From the NCBI GenBank assembly GCA_018806985.1, contig JADANN010000231.1, positions 62,001 through 126,000 on the forward strand: a DNA stretch of 64,000 nucleotides. Direction: 5' to 3'. The number at the start of each line of letters is the position of its first letter. The first letter of the stretch is position 1. A program made the translations under genes and the position numbers. This document shows, one piece after another, positions 1 to 12,030 of the stretch. The notes beneath the pieces are model-generated. The model saw nothing but the letters and a program-made list of their open reading frames with translations, was not told the origin of the DNA and searched no databases. The DNA comes from Angiostrongylus vasorum. Lineage: Eukaryota > Nematoda > Chromadorea > Rhabditida > Metastrongylidae.

Positions 1-429
1 AACGAAGTGAGAAAAAACGCTGTAAGACCACTGTTGACTTATCCTTCTCTTTACCAGCTTGCTTTCTTTTCTTCCTTAATCTAACTTAATAAAATTTGGT
101 TGGAGTACAAGAACACTGAGGTCCACATGTAGGACAAAATGCCAGCTCTACAATGATAGTACGAGTTTAGTGTAGTGCAAAGGCAATAAAACATATTTAA
201 GAAGAAACCGCCAAACATAAAAAAAGGCGAGGACAGGACCTCTTCGTCACCGGACTTTTTCGACTTACAGGATCGAACGTGCTGAAGCAGGGAAGCTATT
301 TCGCGCACACATTTTATACTACTGTTGAAACGGGAAATCCTTTTTAAAAAAAACGGAGCAAATTTCTCCTGATAATCACTAGAATTTATGCTATCTTATT
401 GTAATTATAATTTAACCGTGTTGTTATAA
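1..429. other. No gene recognised
   Basis: AT-rich sequence with short open frames on both strands. None shows a recognisable domain or a convincing splice structure. Confidence 0.5.
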
Positions 430-700
430 TTGCAAAACTTGGAACCACAGGTGACCAAATTATTCGGATATCGTTACATAAAATACGTCCGAGCTCTAAA
501 GAAGTCGACGTCGCCGAAACGTCAGCCATCGTACCGCACCGACAACAACAACAATAACGAGAGCTGCTACCAAACTCACATATGCTCAACAAGGACATTT
601 CGTAAGAATATATATATACACATATATACCAGGAAACTTTTGTCGTTTAAGCGTAGGCGGCGAAGTTCTTTGAAGTTGTTGCAGTAAAATAATAGTGCAG
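430..700 (+). mobile_element. Decayed Penelope-like element 3' end
   Basis: The segment around 490-530 contains a GCCGAAACGTCAGCCATCG core followed by an AAC-rich run. Both are shared with the better Penelope-like copies at 1020-1800 and 34926-35395. The hammerhead CUGANGA box is mutated here (CTAAAGA), so any ribozyme is dead. Identified by comparison inside the window. Confidence 0.5.
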
Positions 701-1019
701 TCATTGCGTGCGTTGTATAAAACCGTCTAATGGCAGTTTACATCACCAACAAGAGTTTTTTTTTATCACAATCACTATAATGGAGCCGTTTTTCACTATC
801 AGTCATCAGTCCAGGACTAGGAGAAACACCCTATATCGATCAATCGGTTGGTCAACTAGTGTTAGGAAAATCGAGAATTCATGATCAGAAGTCACGTACT
901 ACGTGTCTATTAGCCCATTCATCCATTAATTTCTTATCATCTGCTTGTTTATGATAAACTATCAGTGGAACAGATCAGGTCATTGACGAAACAAATTAAA
1001 GGGACAAATATGTATTAAA
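701..1019. other. No gene recognised
   Basis: Nothing beyond short chance frames. It separates two Penelope-like remnants. Confidence 0.4.
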
Positions 1020-1800
1020 AAGAACATCTAAATTGGAAAGTTAAATTTCTTCAAAGCATTCCTCTAGGTACACATAGGGCACAAAAGCACAATGGCGATG
1101 ATTTTGAAGCGACTGTGCGAATCCTAGCGCAGGAATCAAAAACATCAACGCGCTGGACTTTGGAGGCGTTTTGGATAAATTTCAAAAAGCCCAAAGATGA
1201 ACTGGAAAGACGAATGCCTCATTATCACACGTGACCTGGCGGCTTATTTCAAAATGATGTTTCGACCACTCGGTCCTTGCTCGCCGTCCCACTTGAACAA
1301 CACGCGGGCAGTCCCACTCGCAACAGCAAGGTAAGTAGCCTTTCTGATCAATATAGCGTTTATTTAAAAGCTTGATCTTCATCAATGCTACAAATATTTC
1401 ACCGAATATAACACTACTGTTACATAAGATACAACTAGGCTCTGACGAAGGCGAAATTGGTGGAACGTCAGCCATCGACCAACAACACCGATAGCATCGG
1501 CAGCAACAACACCAACAACAACACCAACAACAACACCAACAACAACAACAACAACACCAACAACAACACCAACAACAACACCAACAACAACATCAACAAC
1601 AACACCAGCAACAACACCAGCAACAACACCAACAACAACACCAACAACAACACCAACAACAACACTAACAACAACACCAACAACAACAAAACTTATACCA
1701 ACCTCGCATCGGCTCAACAAGATCAGTTTATAAGATCGTATAAACAAATATATCAACTATTTATGCCGAGGTTTATAGAAAGTCGGCCTTTTGAGTTATT
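1020..1800 (+). mobile_element. Penelope-like element fragment (GIY-YIG tail, 3' UTR)
   Basis: Positions about 1060-1260 match, with substitutions and small indels, the end of the GIY-YIG coding region seen intact on the minus strand at 34620-34937. Then come a 3' UTR, a decayed hammerhead core at about 1440-1475 (CTGACGA kept, GAAA changed to GGAA), an AACAACACC minisatellite and a terminal GCCGAGGTTTATAGAAAGTC sequence that recurs at the ends of other copies. 5'-truncated and not functional. The family assignment rests on the GIY-YIG homology of the related copy. Confidence 0.7.
1500..1690. repeat. AACAACACC minisatellite
   Basis: About 190 bases of AACAACACC-type 9-mers with occasional CAGCAACAA and CATCAACAA variants. 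It lies directly 3' of the hammerhead-like core of the Penelope-like fragment. Other copies of the element have only a few AAC/ACC units here, so this is a local expansion. It gives spurious long Asn/Thr and Val/Leu frames on both strands. Confidence 0.9.
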
Positions 1801-2207
1801 AAAAAAAATATTCAGTTGTGACTTTCATTGAAACTCGCTATCGATTTTCAATATTTTAGTTTATCGATGGCCTTACATGAGGTTGTTCAAAATCCTTATT
1901 ACGGCTTACGTTTTGTCGACTTTGCCTTCACCAGACAGTCCTTAACGCTGCCCTTTTTATAAAAGACTGTGGCTGTGCTCAAGTGATGTGACCTCATCCG
2001 GGGGTTCCCCGAGATACAGAACGGTTTTTGAGTGACTGTCGACCGAAATTATTTGCTGCTTTGGTGACAAGGAACAAATGCTGTGGTCACTGCCCTCATC
2101 ATCGTGGCAGTTATGAAGGGCGAAAACACCGAAACATTAGCCATATTATAGATTTATAACAAGCTCGTCTAGGGTCATCAATGAAGCAGAACATTCATTA
2201 AGCAACC
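1801..2207. other. No gene recognised
   Basis: No feature seen apart from decayed flanks of the Penelope-like fragment. Confidence 0.4.
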
Positions 2208-2470
2208 ACAATTACATGTTTTCAATGTTAACTTTTTATTTAGCGCCCCGTACAATTTTTCACGGCAGGGTATTACGTATGATACAACCACAGTGACGCT
2301 GAGATATATGCGAAACTCAGGACCGCAAGTGTCTCTGGCGGAAAATGAACGCGCTATTACTCTTTCTGGGGGCTAACGCGTTCATCACCACACCATGCAG
2401 GTCATTCGTTTGGCCTGTCTCTCAGCTAGTTTTATCGACCAGCGCCATCAGCAATGCGGCAACATTTTAA
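2208..2470 (+). repeat. Foldback/MITE family, single arm
   Basis: Shares the diagnostic blocks of the family: a start like AACTTTTTATTT, then CTGAGATAT...GCAAAACTC, GAACGAACGCGCTATTAC, GCTAACGCGTTCA and CTCAGCTAGTTTTATCGA. Here only one orientation is present. Non-coding. Confidence 0.8.
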
Positions 2471-2544
2471 ATGTTTTCATCAGGCTTTCGGTCTCGAGAG
2501 TGTTTTGAGGGATTATTTTTGGAAGAAAAATAGGCCTTGTTAGA

Positions 2545-2825
2545 AAATGGGGCACATGTTGCGCAGTGATCGGAAGTGCCCTGCAACACACATGGGATCG
2601 ATTCCCGCACCTCTGGCCCACAAAGCCATCATTCGTCCGGGATCGGGAGATTGGTATCAGGCTTGCCTGGAAGGATAGGAACATTGGCTCGATACAGTGG
2701 TAGGCCACCGCGGGTCATTGTAAAGGCCAGATACGCATTCGATCACCTCCAAACGATGCTTAATGAAGTCGAATGCATGGCGCTTCGCCCACGGATTGAT
2801 CAACGCCGAGAGCTTTTTTCCTAAT
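2545..2825 (+). mobile_element. tRNA-derived SINE (family SINE-1)
   Basis: The head resembles a tRNA: an A-box-like TTGCGCAGTGATCGG near 2559 and a B-box-like GGATCGATTCCCGC near 2592. The body is shared with 5678-5970, 24232-24545 and 54765-55060 and with minus-strand copies. The end contains GATTGATCAACGCCGAGAGC. The polymerase III boxes are degenerate but correctly ordered and spaced. Confidence 0.75.
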
Positions 2826-3717
2826 TGTTTATTAGAAAATAGTTCAGCATGTAATTGTAAATACAAAAAAATAGAGAAATACTTCTAAACAAGGGGGGCT
2901 ATGATAAGAGATTGCGTAACCCCCTGATTGTCACGTTAAACTCTAAATATGAATATTGTATTTTTGAGATTTTGAAAGCAAATAAGTGAATTAAAGTTAC
3001 ATACAACGTTAATTTGCACTTTGTGGCACCTTAAATCCAAAAGTTCAACCCGTGGCACAGAACAAAAATGCTTAGAAAAGTGCGTGGGGTTTCCTTTTAC
3101 TTTTCCATTGGATACGCTAGTAGAAAATTGTAAATCTTCTCAATAACGTTAAACTGAGATATAAAATTCACATCAACTCAATGCGTTGCTTGCATTGTTA
3201 ACATGATTTGTTTGTTTTCTGGATGCTCCCGAGACTCGTGAAGCAGTTAACTGGTTTCCCGTCTAAAAGAGCTTGAGCCTGCTTGCTGCTGGCATAAGAT
3301 CGCTCTGATATTAACATACCACCAAGGTTATCCCTCGTACAAACAGTTTTCTCAAGAAAAAAAAAGTGCTTAGAAACTAACTTCACCCAATCTGGGGATG
3401 AGTAATCAATGCCTTCTCGGATTACTAACCTTATGTGGGAATGTTTCGTGATTTTTGCATTTGCCTGATAATAACGGATCAAGAACCGTTATGCATGAAA
3501 GGACATTGCCGATTGAGAATACTTCATTCGTTCAATGTCCCACTCCGTTGGCTTCAACGTGGGGCGACAAGGAAGAACCAACTTAGAAAACGAAACAACT
3601 GCGGTAGGCTTCGGATTCGAATCGTTAGGGACTCTGAGGAAAGTGAAGGTACCACAACGCTAGTCACAGTATAGATTTATAAGAATGCTGTGTTTCATAA
3701 CTATAATAATGATTATG
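2826..3717. other. No gene recognised
   Basis: Open frames occur on both strands around 3198-3674, but they show no known motif and compete with one another. I see no supported gene. Confidence 0.4.
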
Positions 3718-3925
3718 ATGACATAATCATAATGATGGTGAAATATTTGCAAAACCCCGAACTGCTGATGTTTGCGGTGGGGACCGAGCACGTTATTACC
3801 CTTTCCGGGGTCTAACACGTTCACCGTCACACCATGGGAGTCCTTCTTTTTGGCTTTCTCTCAGCCATGTTATTGACCCATAGGTGCTACTAATAATCAC
3901 GGGATTGATCTGGAAAGCACAAATC
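3718..3925 (+). repeat. Foldback/MITE family, decayed arm
   Basis: Contains GATATTTGCAAAAC-like sequence, a GAGCACGTTATTACCCTTTCCGGGG block, TAACACGTTCACC and CTCTCAGC, in the same order as the consensus. More diverged than the 2208 copy. Confidence 0.7.
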
Positions 3926-4079
3926 TGCATCTCGTATAAGCTTAACACTTCAAAACGACTTGTTGAAAAAAAGCGATCAGTGGTTCCCTGGGTTTTTTTT
4001 TGCCAAGAGATAATCTTGCATTGGTATCATTATCAAAGTTGTTAAATTATAGTCAGTGTAGAAGATAAAAACAAAGCGA

Positions 4080-4260
4080 TTGAGTGTTGGTCATCCTCTC
4101 ATGGATAAGCCGTGTACTCGACTTCATTGGTAGCATCGTAGAGGTGATTGAATGAATGCTTAGTTTATCGGATGACTTGAGAGAGCCAGCCGTTGTATCA
4201 AGTCAGTCCTTTTACGCTACCATACAAGCCCGACATCAAACTCCGAATCCCAGAGAGATA
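4080..4260 (-). mobile_element. Decayed SINE-1 copy
   Basis: Read on the minus strand this matches the 3' half of SINE-1. The plus sequence GTACTCGACTTCATTGGTAG, then GAGGTGATTGAATG, parallels the 10790-11082 copy. The tRNA head is not recognisable. Confidence 0.5.
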
Positions 4261-4961
4261 TAATAAGTGGATTGGTTAGTCTGGTACACAAGAACAAACC
4301 AATGTTCTAACCACTGTAACCACAACGTTACAAGATCACACAGCTAACGTAGCCCACCTATTAATTCGAATCTTCATTTATTCTCCTTTTGTTTCACCGG
4401 CATAGCGTGACGAAAGGATTACCCCTTGTGTGTAAAACTGCGTTTATGAATACGGCTCGATGTTTGGAGTTTGGAATAAAGTTGGACATTAACACCAGAA
4501 AGCATCAACGTCAGATTTCCTCAGTCCTTCGTTAACTCTTTCACGACCATGCTCACTGATGTAAATACTTTTGCCGCTATACGTTTCGGGACGTGCATCT
4601 TGATTTCAATGCGCATCTCAAGTGCTCCCCAATGACTTACCATCCGATAGGGCCATCCCCGGCGAAAATGGCTGGGATAGCGGGAGGGTTGAAGATCCTG
4701 AATTGTAAGAACTACTTAGTGCGGAATATTGACCAAAACTGCTTCTCTTTCAGTATTTTTTATATAGACACATCACTTTTCAATGATACAATTTCAATGA
4801 TTGAATGATAATGAATACAACACCTTCACGAAACATAGCAGCCAATCAATGGCTTGTCGAACACAGATTTTATAGTGAACTGATCGATGTGTAGGTATTC
4901 TCAGCCATACCTGCAAAAAATTCGTTTCGGACAGTAGAATATAATCGGTAGAAACTTCAAC
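4261..4961. other. No gene recognised
   Basis: Short frames only (for example 4593-4808), with no domain or splice support. Confidence 0.4.
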
Positions 4962-5105
4962 GAAGCTGAGATATTTGCAAAACTCTGGACCGCAGGTGCC
5001 TATGGTGGGGAACGAACGCGCTATTGTCCTTCCCGGGGAGTAAAGCGTTCACCACCACACCATGCGGGTCCTTCTGTTTCGCCTGTCTCTCAGCTAGTTC
5101 TATCA
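4962..5105 (+). repeat. Foldback/MITE family, single arm
   Basis: Begins with CTTCAACGAAGCTGAGATAT and carries the GAACGAACGCGCTATTG, AAAGCGTTCACCACCACACC and CTCAGCTAGTTCTATC blocks. The terminus is the same as in the palindromic copy at 13338-13614. Confidence 0.8.
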
Positions 5106-5677
5106 ATCTTTTGCCATAGAATCCGTAGATATAGAAACATGGAAAAGACACAAAAATACACTTCAGCTGACACGCAAAACATTCGAAAAGCCAATGAAAT
5201 TATGGTTCGATAGTGAAAAAAAAATTTTTTCATCACACATAAAAGTTAGAATATACAAGAGATATTCAAGAGCATGGGAACATACACAGAAGAACACAGT
5301 GCATACGTAGAAGTCAAAGAAACGTTGAAAAAAATGTGAGGGAACCGAGCAACAGGAAGATGTTCTCAAGAAGCCAGCGCGTCGTCCCTCTTGAACGAGC
5401 TCACGGCCCGTACATCTCCGCTTCAATGCCCATCCCAATTGCGTTGCATTGACGGACGGACCGATACATTCGGTACATGCCAATTACGCTCTGTTATGAA
5501 AGCGTTAAGAAACCAATAAGACGGAAATCAAGTTGGAATATATCACCTTCTTAGCAACTTTATTAGGCACAACGAATATAGTAGCAATGACATAGATAAT
5601 AGCCAACAACTGTTAAATTCCTGAAGAAAAAATAATGTGGCTGTTATATTTTTCTGCCATCTTTGTGAATTAAAAAG
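5106..5677. other. No gene recognised
   Basis: A moderately GC-richer stretch at 5340-5480 has a minus-strand frame without recognisable motif. No gene is supported. Confidence 0.4.
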
Positions 5678-5970
5678 GGCGTGTGTGGCGCAATGGTCGG
5701 AGGCGCCCTGCAACGCACACTTGGAATCGATTCCCGCGCCCACAGCCCACTAAGCCCTCCATCACTCCGGGGTCGGCAGATTGGTACGAAACTTGTCTGG
5801 GGAGGATAGCAACACTGGCTGGATACATCGATAGGCTACCGCGAGTCATTGTTAAGACCGGATATGCATTCAATCACCTCCAAACGGATCTTAATGAGGT
5901 CGAATGCATGGCGCATCCCTTAGGGATTGATCAACGCCGAGAGTTTTGTCCTTTACCCTTTTTTTAATCC
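5678..5970 (+). mobile_element. tRNA-derived SINE (family SINE-1)
   Basis: This is one of the best copies. The A box is TGGCGCAATGG (about 5686-5696) and the B box is GAATCGATTCC (about 5724-5734), spaced as in a tRNA. The shared body follows (GGGGTCGGCAGATTGGTACG, GTCGAATGCATGGCGCATCC) and ends with CAACGCCGAGAG. The head is tRNA-like in order and spacing but is not a functional tRNA gene. Confidence 0.85.
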
Positions 5971-6424
5971 TAAAAATTGCAGCCATTTTGCACAAAAATG
6001 CAATTGTCGGCCGTTTGAATTGAATCTCTTCTTCACACATTTATTTACTCGATGTTGTTCTTCATTTACAACGATCTATTATAACAGATACTTCAACGAC
6101 GTTGTAGTTGAATAAGAAGGAACATTAAAAAAAGAAGAAGAAATGCTATGTGCTGACACGGCTTGTCTGAGAAATAAAATTAAATTCAAAAAAAAAGAAA
6201 CGAAAAATTGTAGAAAAAAGGAAGCATATGAACTTCGGCAATATGTACGTTAGCAGCGCATTCAGCCTTCGCCCATGCAGTTGCTCCCATGAACACATTT
6301 ATTCTACAGCTTCCCTTTGTTCGGTGAGTTATTAATAATTTACCCTCCTGTGACACTTCACAAAAGCGATTAAGAAAGAGCTATGCTACTTCTATCTCAC
6401 ATTATTTTCTTCACTTTTTGGTTG
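5971..6424. other. No gene recognised
   Basis: A-rich sequence without a recognisable feature. Confidence 0.4.
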
Positions 6425-6860
6425 TACTTGTCAAATAATATGTTTCGCTGGACCTCAAGTGTCTGCGATGTGGAACGAACGCGCTAGTACCATTTACGGT
6501 GGCTAACGCGTTCACCACCACACCATGCGGGTCCTTCGTTCCGCCTATCTCTCAGCTAGTTTTCTATCGATCGGTACAATCAGCAATCACCCGTCAACGG
6601 GATTGATCTAAGCAGCCCAAATCGGCAATGAACCCAGTTAGTCTGAGACTGTAGTCGGAATCACAATGTTAACTTTTTATTTAGAGCTAAGAGACAGAAG
6701 AAACGAAGGACACGCATAGTGTGGTGGTGAACGCATTAGCCCCCGGAAAGGGTAATAGCGCGTTCGTTGCCCACCGCTGACACCTGCGGTCAGGAGTTTT
6801 TGCAAATATCTCAGCATCATTGTGGTTGTATCACACATAATACCCTGCCGTGGAAAAGTT
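6425..6860. repeat. Foldback/MITE pair in inverted orientation
   Basis: A plus-orientation arm (about 6440-6655) is followed directly by a minus-orientation arm (about 6665-6860). The blocks GAACGAACGCGCTAGTACC and GGGTAATAGCGCGTTCGTT mark the two arms. A transcript through it could fold into a long hairpin. No transposase frame is present. Confidence 0.8.
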
Positions 6861-7312
6861 GCAATAGGCAGTAAATAAATAATTAACACTGTAATATGCT
6901 TCTATAAATAATTTTACTCGCATTCACAATGTTCCGCAATAAAAAACTACACCACTTTTTTCATTTAAAAGCTTATTCCTTAACATCCGGATCTTTCTTT
7001 GCTTACCGTCCAATTTTAAGTGTTCATATAGAATCATCTGCTTTCATAGTGGTTCATAATACGGCATTAAATGAATGTTCTTAGGAACAAATGGAATTTC
7101 TCCCCTCTGTTACCACACGTACACTTCAAATCCCAAGTGCTTCATACTTTCGCAGAAATACGCACGTGTCGTCGAATATATTCATTTCGTGCAACATATT
7201 AATTTGTTTTGAGCGCTTCAGTCTTTATCATTTGTGGTCGAAGCACTGTTTGTCAGCGTTTCGTGCTGTGATATATCGAATTTCGTGGACGAATACTCAG
7301 CTTTCGTCGATC
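6861..7312. other. No gene recognised
   Basis: A plus-strand frame runs from about 7091 to 7456, but the antisense frame at 7313-7594 looks more protein-like. No repeat family recognised. Confidence 0.35.
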
Positions 7313-7594
7313 TCAACTGTTTGTTTTCTGAAGACGCACGAGGTCGGCCACGAACACACACAAGCTAACCATACAAGCCGACCGATGATGAACTTGATCG
7401 AAGTCTTTCACTTCAATCAACTCATTTCCTCTCATGCTAATGCATTCGACACCTAAATTCGCTAAATGAACTGTGATTTTCGCGGCTACATGACCACAAA
7501 ATGTAGATGTGCTCTCAGAATGATTCGCTATTACATAACTCTGTTGATCACGCTTTTCTAGCCAGTACTTCGTTGTGACGTCATCGTAACACAT
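7313..7594 (-). CDS. Candidate exon, product unknown
   Basis: This is a minus-strand open stretch of 93 codons in an AT-rich setting where the other two minus frames stop early. The inferred peptide contains HVAAKITVHLANLGVEC and GNELIEVKDFDQVHHRSACM. A possible donor (ATG|GTTAGC on the minus strand) follows the second motif. I recognise no family and could not place partner exons. It could be a single exon of a longer gene or a chance frame. Confidence 0.25.
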   Translation of the reverse strand: MCYDDVTTKYWLEKRDQQSYVIANHSESTSTFCGHVAAKITVHLANLGVECISMRGNELIEVKDFDQVHHRSACMVSLCVFVADLVRLQKTNS

Positions 7595-8598
7595 TATCTT
7601 TTACAAAGAAGAAAGTGAAAAAAGCACAGCTTGAAAGAAAGATAGCCGTCTCTATAATACAGTTTCCAGGTATTGCTACTAGCTATGCACTAATTATTGT
7701 GTTATAGACCATAGAGTGGAAGATTCTATTGATCACCCAAACTAAAAACGACTCCGATACCTCTAGAACAGAAAGGCCAGCTGAGAGGAAATCTATGCCA
7801 TAACAAAGGACCGTCAACTATATGTAGCTACACTTTAGCCAAAAATAAACTTTCGCATGGAAAGTGTTGTGTATTTTGTTCGACGTTCAAGAGCAACTAG
7901 AGAAGCTCTGATGAGTGGTGGAGAAGAACGGGAAATCTATTAAGCTTCGCTCAAGTTACTCGATAATTTACAAGTTTACAAAGACAGGTGGTAGCATGCG
8001 AGTTACTATAGACATAATTGCTGTCACAATTTGCGAAATATGGGATATCATAGGTTATGGAAAGGAAAGTAAGTGTCAACATACAAAACTTTGGTGAAGA
8101 TGTGACTAATGTAAAACTATGCACTATTTGTCGACACTAATTTCAACCTTGGTCAATTTTTTAGAATGTGATAGAGCTATACTGCTTAGTCTACTAGAAA
8201 CTTTTCCATGACATCCAGAAATTTCTGGAAGAACCATTTTCAGAAAATTTAAAAGTTGAGGGTTGAAATAAACCTAAAATCAAAAGAAATATAAGCACAA
8301 TAATTTTCTCATTCATAAACATCACTTTACTTGTAAGCAGCAGCCAACGATTTTTCATAGCCTATTTAAATAGAAAGTGTGAAAAGGAAAAAGTTGTAAA
8401 TTTGACGAGGAGATCAAAAAAATAAATGGTTCTATTGGGAATAATATTTAGTGGACACACCTATGCCTAATTATTATATTGTCTACTTAATATAACAACA
8501 TCATGTTAGCTAAATCATATAGAAATATATCTAAAGCACTTGTTAAGTGTTTTTTGAGAAGAAAATAACGTTTTTAGAGATGATGTTAGAGATGATTT
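7595..8598. other. No gene recognised
   Basis: AT-rich, with no frame, repeat or RNA that I can support. Confidence 0.4.
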
Positions 8599-8989
8599 GT
8601 GACACTTATCACACATGAACACTTGGATGGCCCGTCTTCACTGGTTGTGCGGACCACAGCATTGCTGGTTTAGCCATTGTGGTTCCCTGGAGTCCCAAGG
8701 CCAGCCAGGCCGAAGTCTGCCATAGGTCGTAACCACCACAGGTAGTCGCCGCTCTTGTGGATCAAGAGGGAGATTTGCCACCATAAAACTAGTTTGGTAC
8801 CAGGACGGTGGTGTATCCGGGTATTCGTCTACAGCTGAGCTTCCTGATGCAAACGCCGGACTCCTTCTCATCTTGTGAGACCCCTGCCGAAGGGATGAAT
8901 CCCCTTGCTGTAAATTGTAGTCCGACACCCAAGAACACTCTCCCAACTACGATTCGGCTGTGAATCGTTGGGAGGTGACATTTATCACA
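8599..8989 (-). mobile_element. Retroposon family A, near full length, with target-site duplication
   Basis: The element (about 8614-8974) matches 20342-20729 and 21730-22123. It is flanked by GTGACACTTATCACA at 8599-8613 and GTGACATTTATCACA at 8975-8989, a 15-base direct repeat with one mismatch. This points to insertion by target-primed reverse transcription. Orientation is taken from the AAGT-type 3' tail seen in other copies. No protein-coding capacity. Confidence 0.8.
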
Positions 8990-10789
8990 TTCAAGAAACT
9001 GTATTTATTGAAAAACTACCCACACTTCTTTTCTTCTATAGAAAGGTTCGCTTTATCTTGCAACAATAATCATTGCTGGCGAAAGAAATCTAAAGACGAA
9101 CAGCTTTGAATCTCAATTTGAGTGCTCATATTGAATTGCTTGACAAAAAAGAAAACAAAAAATAAAGCCACTTGAAGAGCAACAGGTTGGCGTTATGGTA
9201 TTTTATTAAGATTCAAGAAATCAAGAATATTGAAGTATATGATACTAATGGGTACTCCCAGCAAAGACAAGGAGTATAGGCTGAGTCTTGATTCATCTGT
9301 TGGACTTTTATTACTTCTTCATTCAACACACGATACACTAATAGATCTATGCTTACTAGAATGGATGAGATTTATGAACCACGAATAATCATGCACAATC
9401 AACAATATTTCTATCTGCCTAAATACACTGCTATCTCTCCAAGAATATCTTCCCTAGGAGTCACAAAAATGTGTTAAAATTATCCCATGTCATTACATTC
9501 TTGCGAGAATGGCAGCGATTCTTGGCACAGAGCTGCTCTTAGGTAGGCATCCGAACGTCCGAATGTTAAGCCCTTCTCGCTTTGAGCCTTTGATAAGAAT
9601 GTACCTATATACAGTTATGGCCGTACATCGGAGTTTGACATCGGGGAATAACCCAGCAACCAAAATTATACGCGACAACCGTTGAAGAGTGGGTAGTAAT
9701 TTTATTTTTCGCAGTAATTTAATATAATTTAATAGCGCAATTCTACACTTTTGACCAAAAATACTAAGAAGGCATATGTTTTGTAAAATTCCCGTCCATC
9801 AAGTACTGAATAGGAGTGTCGGCAAACTTAAGAAGTTGTCGTCTGTTGCAATATTCGACATCTTGTAGTGATAATGTCTCAATGTTCACTAGAGTCAGAT
9901 GAACACAAGTGCAGATCATATTACATCAATACGTTGGTACAAAATGATTTTCTTTCCGGCTGAAGATTTCTACTTACTAGCTGTAGTTGTCTAGTTAACT
10001 AAAGTAAGCTTCACTTCTTCTAACTGATTACGGTGCATTAATGGTTCTTCACGACCACAACACACAAGCACGCACATGCACTACAAGTACACATTCACAT
10101 ACATAAATGCACACATATATATAGTCATTCGACTAATCGTCGCCAATTTCGTTCCCAACGCGTTTGCTTATGAGGCCCTAATTAGATTTGGCCTATAATG
10201 ATGATTTCACGCAAAGCCACATCATATCGCCTTAGTGGCTCTTTCTCCCTCTCTTTTTCACTCATTTCCTTTCCTTCTCTCTCCCTTAGTGCAACACAGC
10301 CAAGCACATTCCCGAAAAATCACTCTAAGCGAATGAAGGTGGTTGAATAAGCTGGCGTGAGATACTATAGAGTTGGTTCACATGTTAACGACAACACCAC
10401 ACAACACAGAAGATGACCTACCAATTAGAAATAATTCCGAATCAACTGGGAAAATACAACTGGTGAGAAATGATGAACACTTCCTTGTATTGCATAACGA
10501 TTTTCTGTAGTAGACTGTTCTGTCAAGGTATTGAAATGTTATGCTTTCCAAATATATACCAATTTTGATCAATTATACTTCTAGGGCTTATCCCACAGAA
10601 TGAAGTCCCCTTTTGGAAGAAAAAGACTAAGTTCCTACGAAAAGTTTCCTAGCCGTACCATTTTTTAAGCACGATGATTCAGAATGTATGAAACTCACAG
10701 AAAAGTGTTATACTTTACTTTCTCATAGGAAAAAAAGTCTTGAGCAAGCTACTTAACTAACACAACCTTCAATTTTATTTATCATTGTA
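8990..10789. other. No gene recognised
   Basis: Mostly AT-rich sequence. A 61-codon minus-strand frame at 9493-9678 and one at 10378-10572 lack recognisable motifs or splice support. A CT-rich run lies at about 10240-10290. Confidence 0.4.
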
Positions 10790-11082
10790 AAAAAGAATTA
10801 AAAAGGATGGAGCTCTCGGCGTTGATCACTCCCCTGAAGGATGTGCCATGCATTCGACTTCATCAACCATCGTTAGAGGTGACTGAATGCATATCAGGCC
10901 TATACAATGATCAGTGTGGCCTGCCGATGGTATCGAACCGGTTCTGCTATCCTCCGAGAGAAGTTTGGTATCATTATGCCAACTCCGGAAGGATGGAGGG
11001 GTTAGTGGGCCTGGGGCGCGGGAGTCGATCCCATGTGTATTGCAGGGTGTCTCCGAGCACTGCTGTACACACGTCCTCCATT
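10790..11082 (-). mobile_element. tRNA-derived SINE (family SINE-1)
   Basis: On the minus strand it begins with a tRNA-like head (B-box-like GGGATCGACTCCCGC) and ends with the shared CTTCAGGGGAGTGATCAACG block. It is full length relative to the plus-strand copies at 2545 and 5678. Confidence 0.8.
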
Positions 11083-11954
11083 TATTTATCACTCTATTCA
11101 TTTGTTATCTATTCATCAACTGTCTATCTTTTACCTGTTTATTGAATAGTGTGGAAGAAAAAAATTGAAAACAAAAACAAGAATAAGAAACGTCGTCAGA
11201 TTTCGATGCAGTGGATGAACAACAATAGAAACGATGTCACAAAAAAGTAAACCAGTCCAATTCGGCTGTGTAGTCTCAGTTTAGCCGAACGTTACCGCAA
11301 CAACAACACAGAACCAATCACTTTAGACAAGACTGGATTGTGGGCCCTTAGAACGAAAACTCCAAAGAAAAAATGCGATGAAAGTTGATTTATTCACAGT
11401 TTTTTGTGGGAAGGAAAAGTACAAATCGGTATTAAACCACTTTCTTTTAAATGCACATTACAGATGCAGTGGTTTTATTGCCAGTTTTTCATCTGGAGTC
11501 AATTTTTCAAACATCACTGTAGATTGTTTTCCAACAACATTAGGAACTCATATGGTGGGTCATTAGCACATTTATCAATGACTGAGCAAGTTTCAGTGAT
11601 TTCTGTTAATTTGACTAACATTCAAATCAGTCGGTGCAATTGCAGCCAACATGCAAACATGGGAAAATCAATGATTTGGTTAGTTTATTAGCGTTATTCC
11701 TTTTCGAGCAATTTAAAAGTTCTTTAAATAACAGAAATCGTCGCGCATTTGGCAAACGGTGGGCCACGAAACACAGGGGCATTTGCTTTAATCCGGCTTC
11801 GTAGGTAAACTAAACCTCTATTACCCTTAAAGAGTCGGAAAACTGAGGCCAGACTAGGTGACGATAAAAACACTGACTTTACACATTATTCGGATAGATC
11901 AAGTCGTTGTATTGGCTAGATATCTTCTCCAATCATCTTCATCTTTAGTTTAGT
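11083..11954. other. No gene recognised
   Basis: Two overlapping frames of 60-95 codons at 11378-11691 lack motifs. No repeat family recognised. Confidence 0.35.
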
Positions 11955-12030
11955 TAAAAGAGTTGAGGCGATTGTGCATCCCTCACGGATCCATCAGCGC
12001 GAAAACTTTGTCGCTTCTCTTCTTAGAAAA
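11955..12030 (+). mobile_element. SINE-1 3' fragment
   Basis: GCGATTGTGCATCCCTCACG and then ATCAGCGCGAAAACTTTG parallel the last 70 bases of SINE-1 (ATGGCGCATCCC...GATCAACGCCGAGAG). Confidence 0.4.

Noticed and set aside
1388..1831. Long Asn/Thr and Val frames on both strands
   Set aside because: They are translations of the AACAACACC minisatellite and adjoining element sequence.
5686..5740. Possible tRNA genes at SINE heads (also 42515, 54780, 28430)
   Set aside because: A and B boxes are present but the acceptor stem and anticodon arm do not close, and identical bodies follow them, so they are SINE heads.
8638..8946. 102-codon minus frame, similar to frames at 20362-20711, 21771-22183 and 49112-49465
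   Set aside because: All are frames through the dispersed retroposon family A, differ in phase between copies and are not conserved as protein.
10826..11145. Overlapping frames on both strands near 10.8-11.1 kb, and similar ones at 2576, 5683 and 24204
   Set aside because: They lie within tRNA-derived SINE copies.
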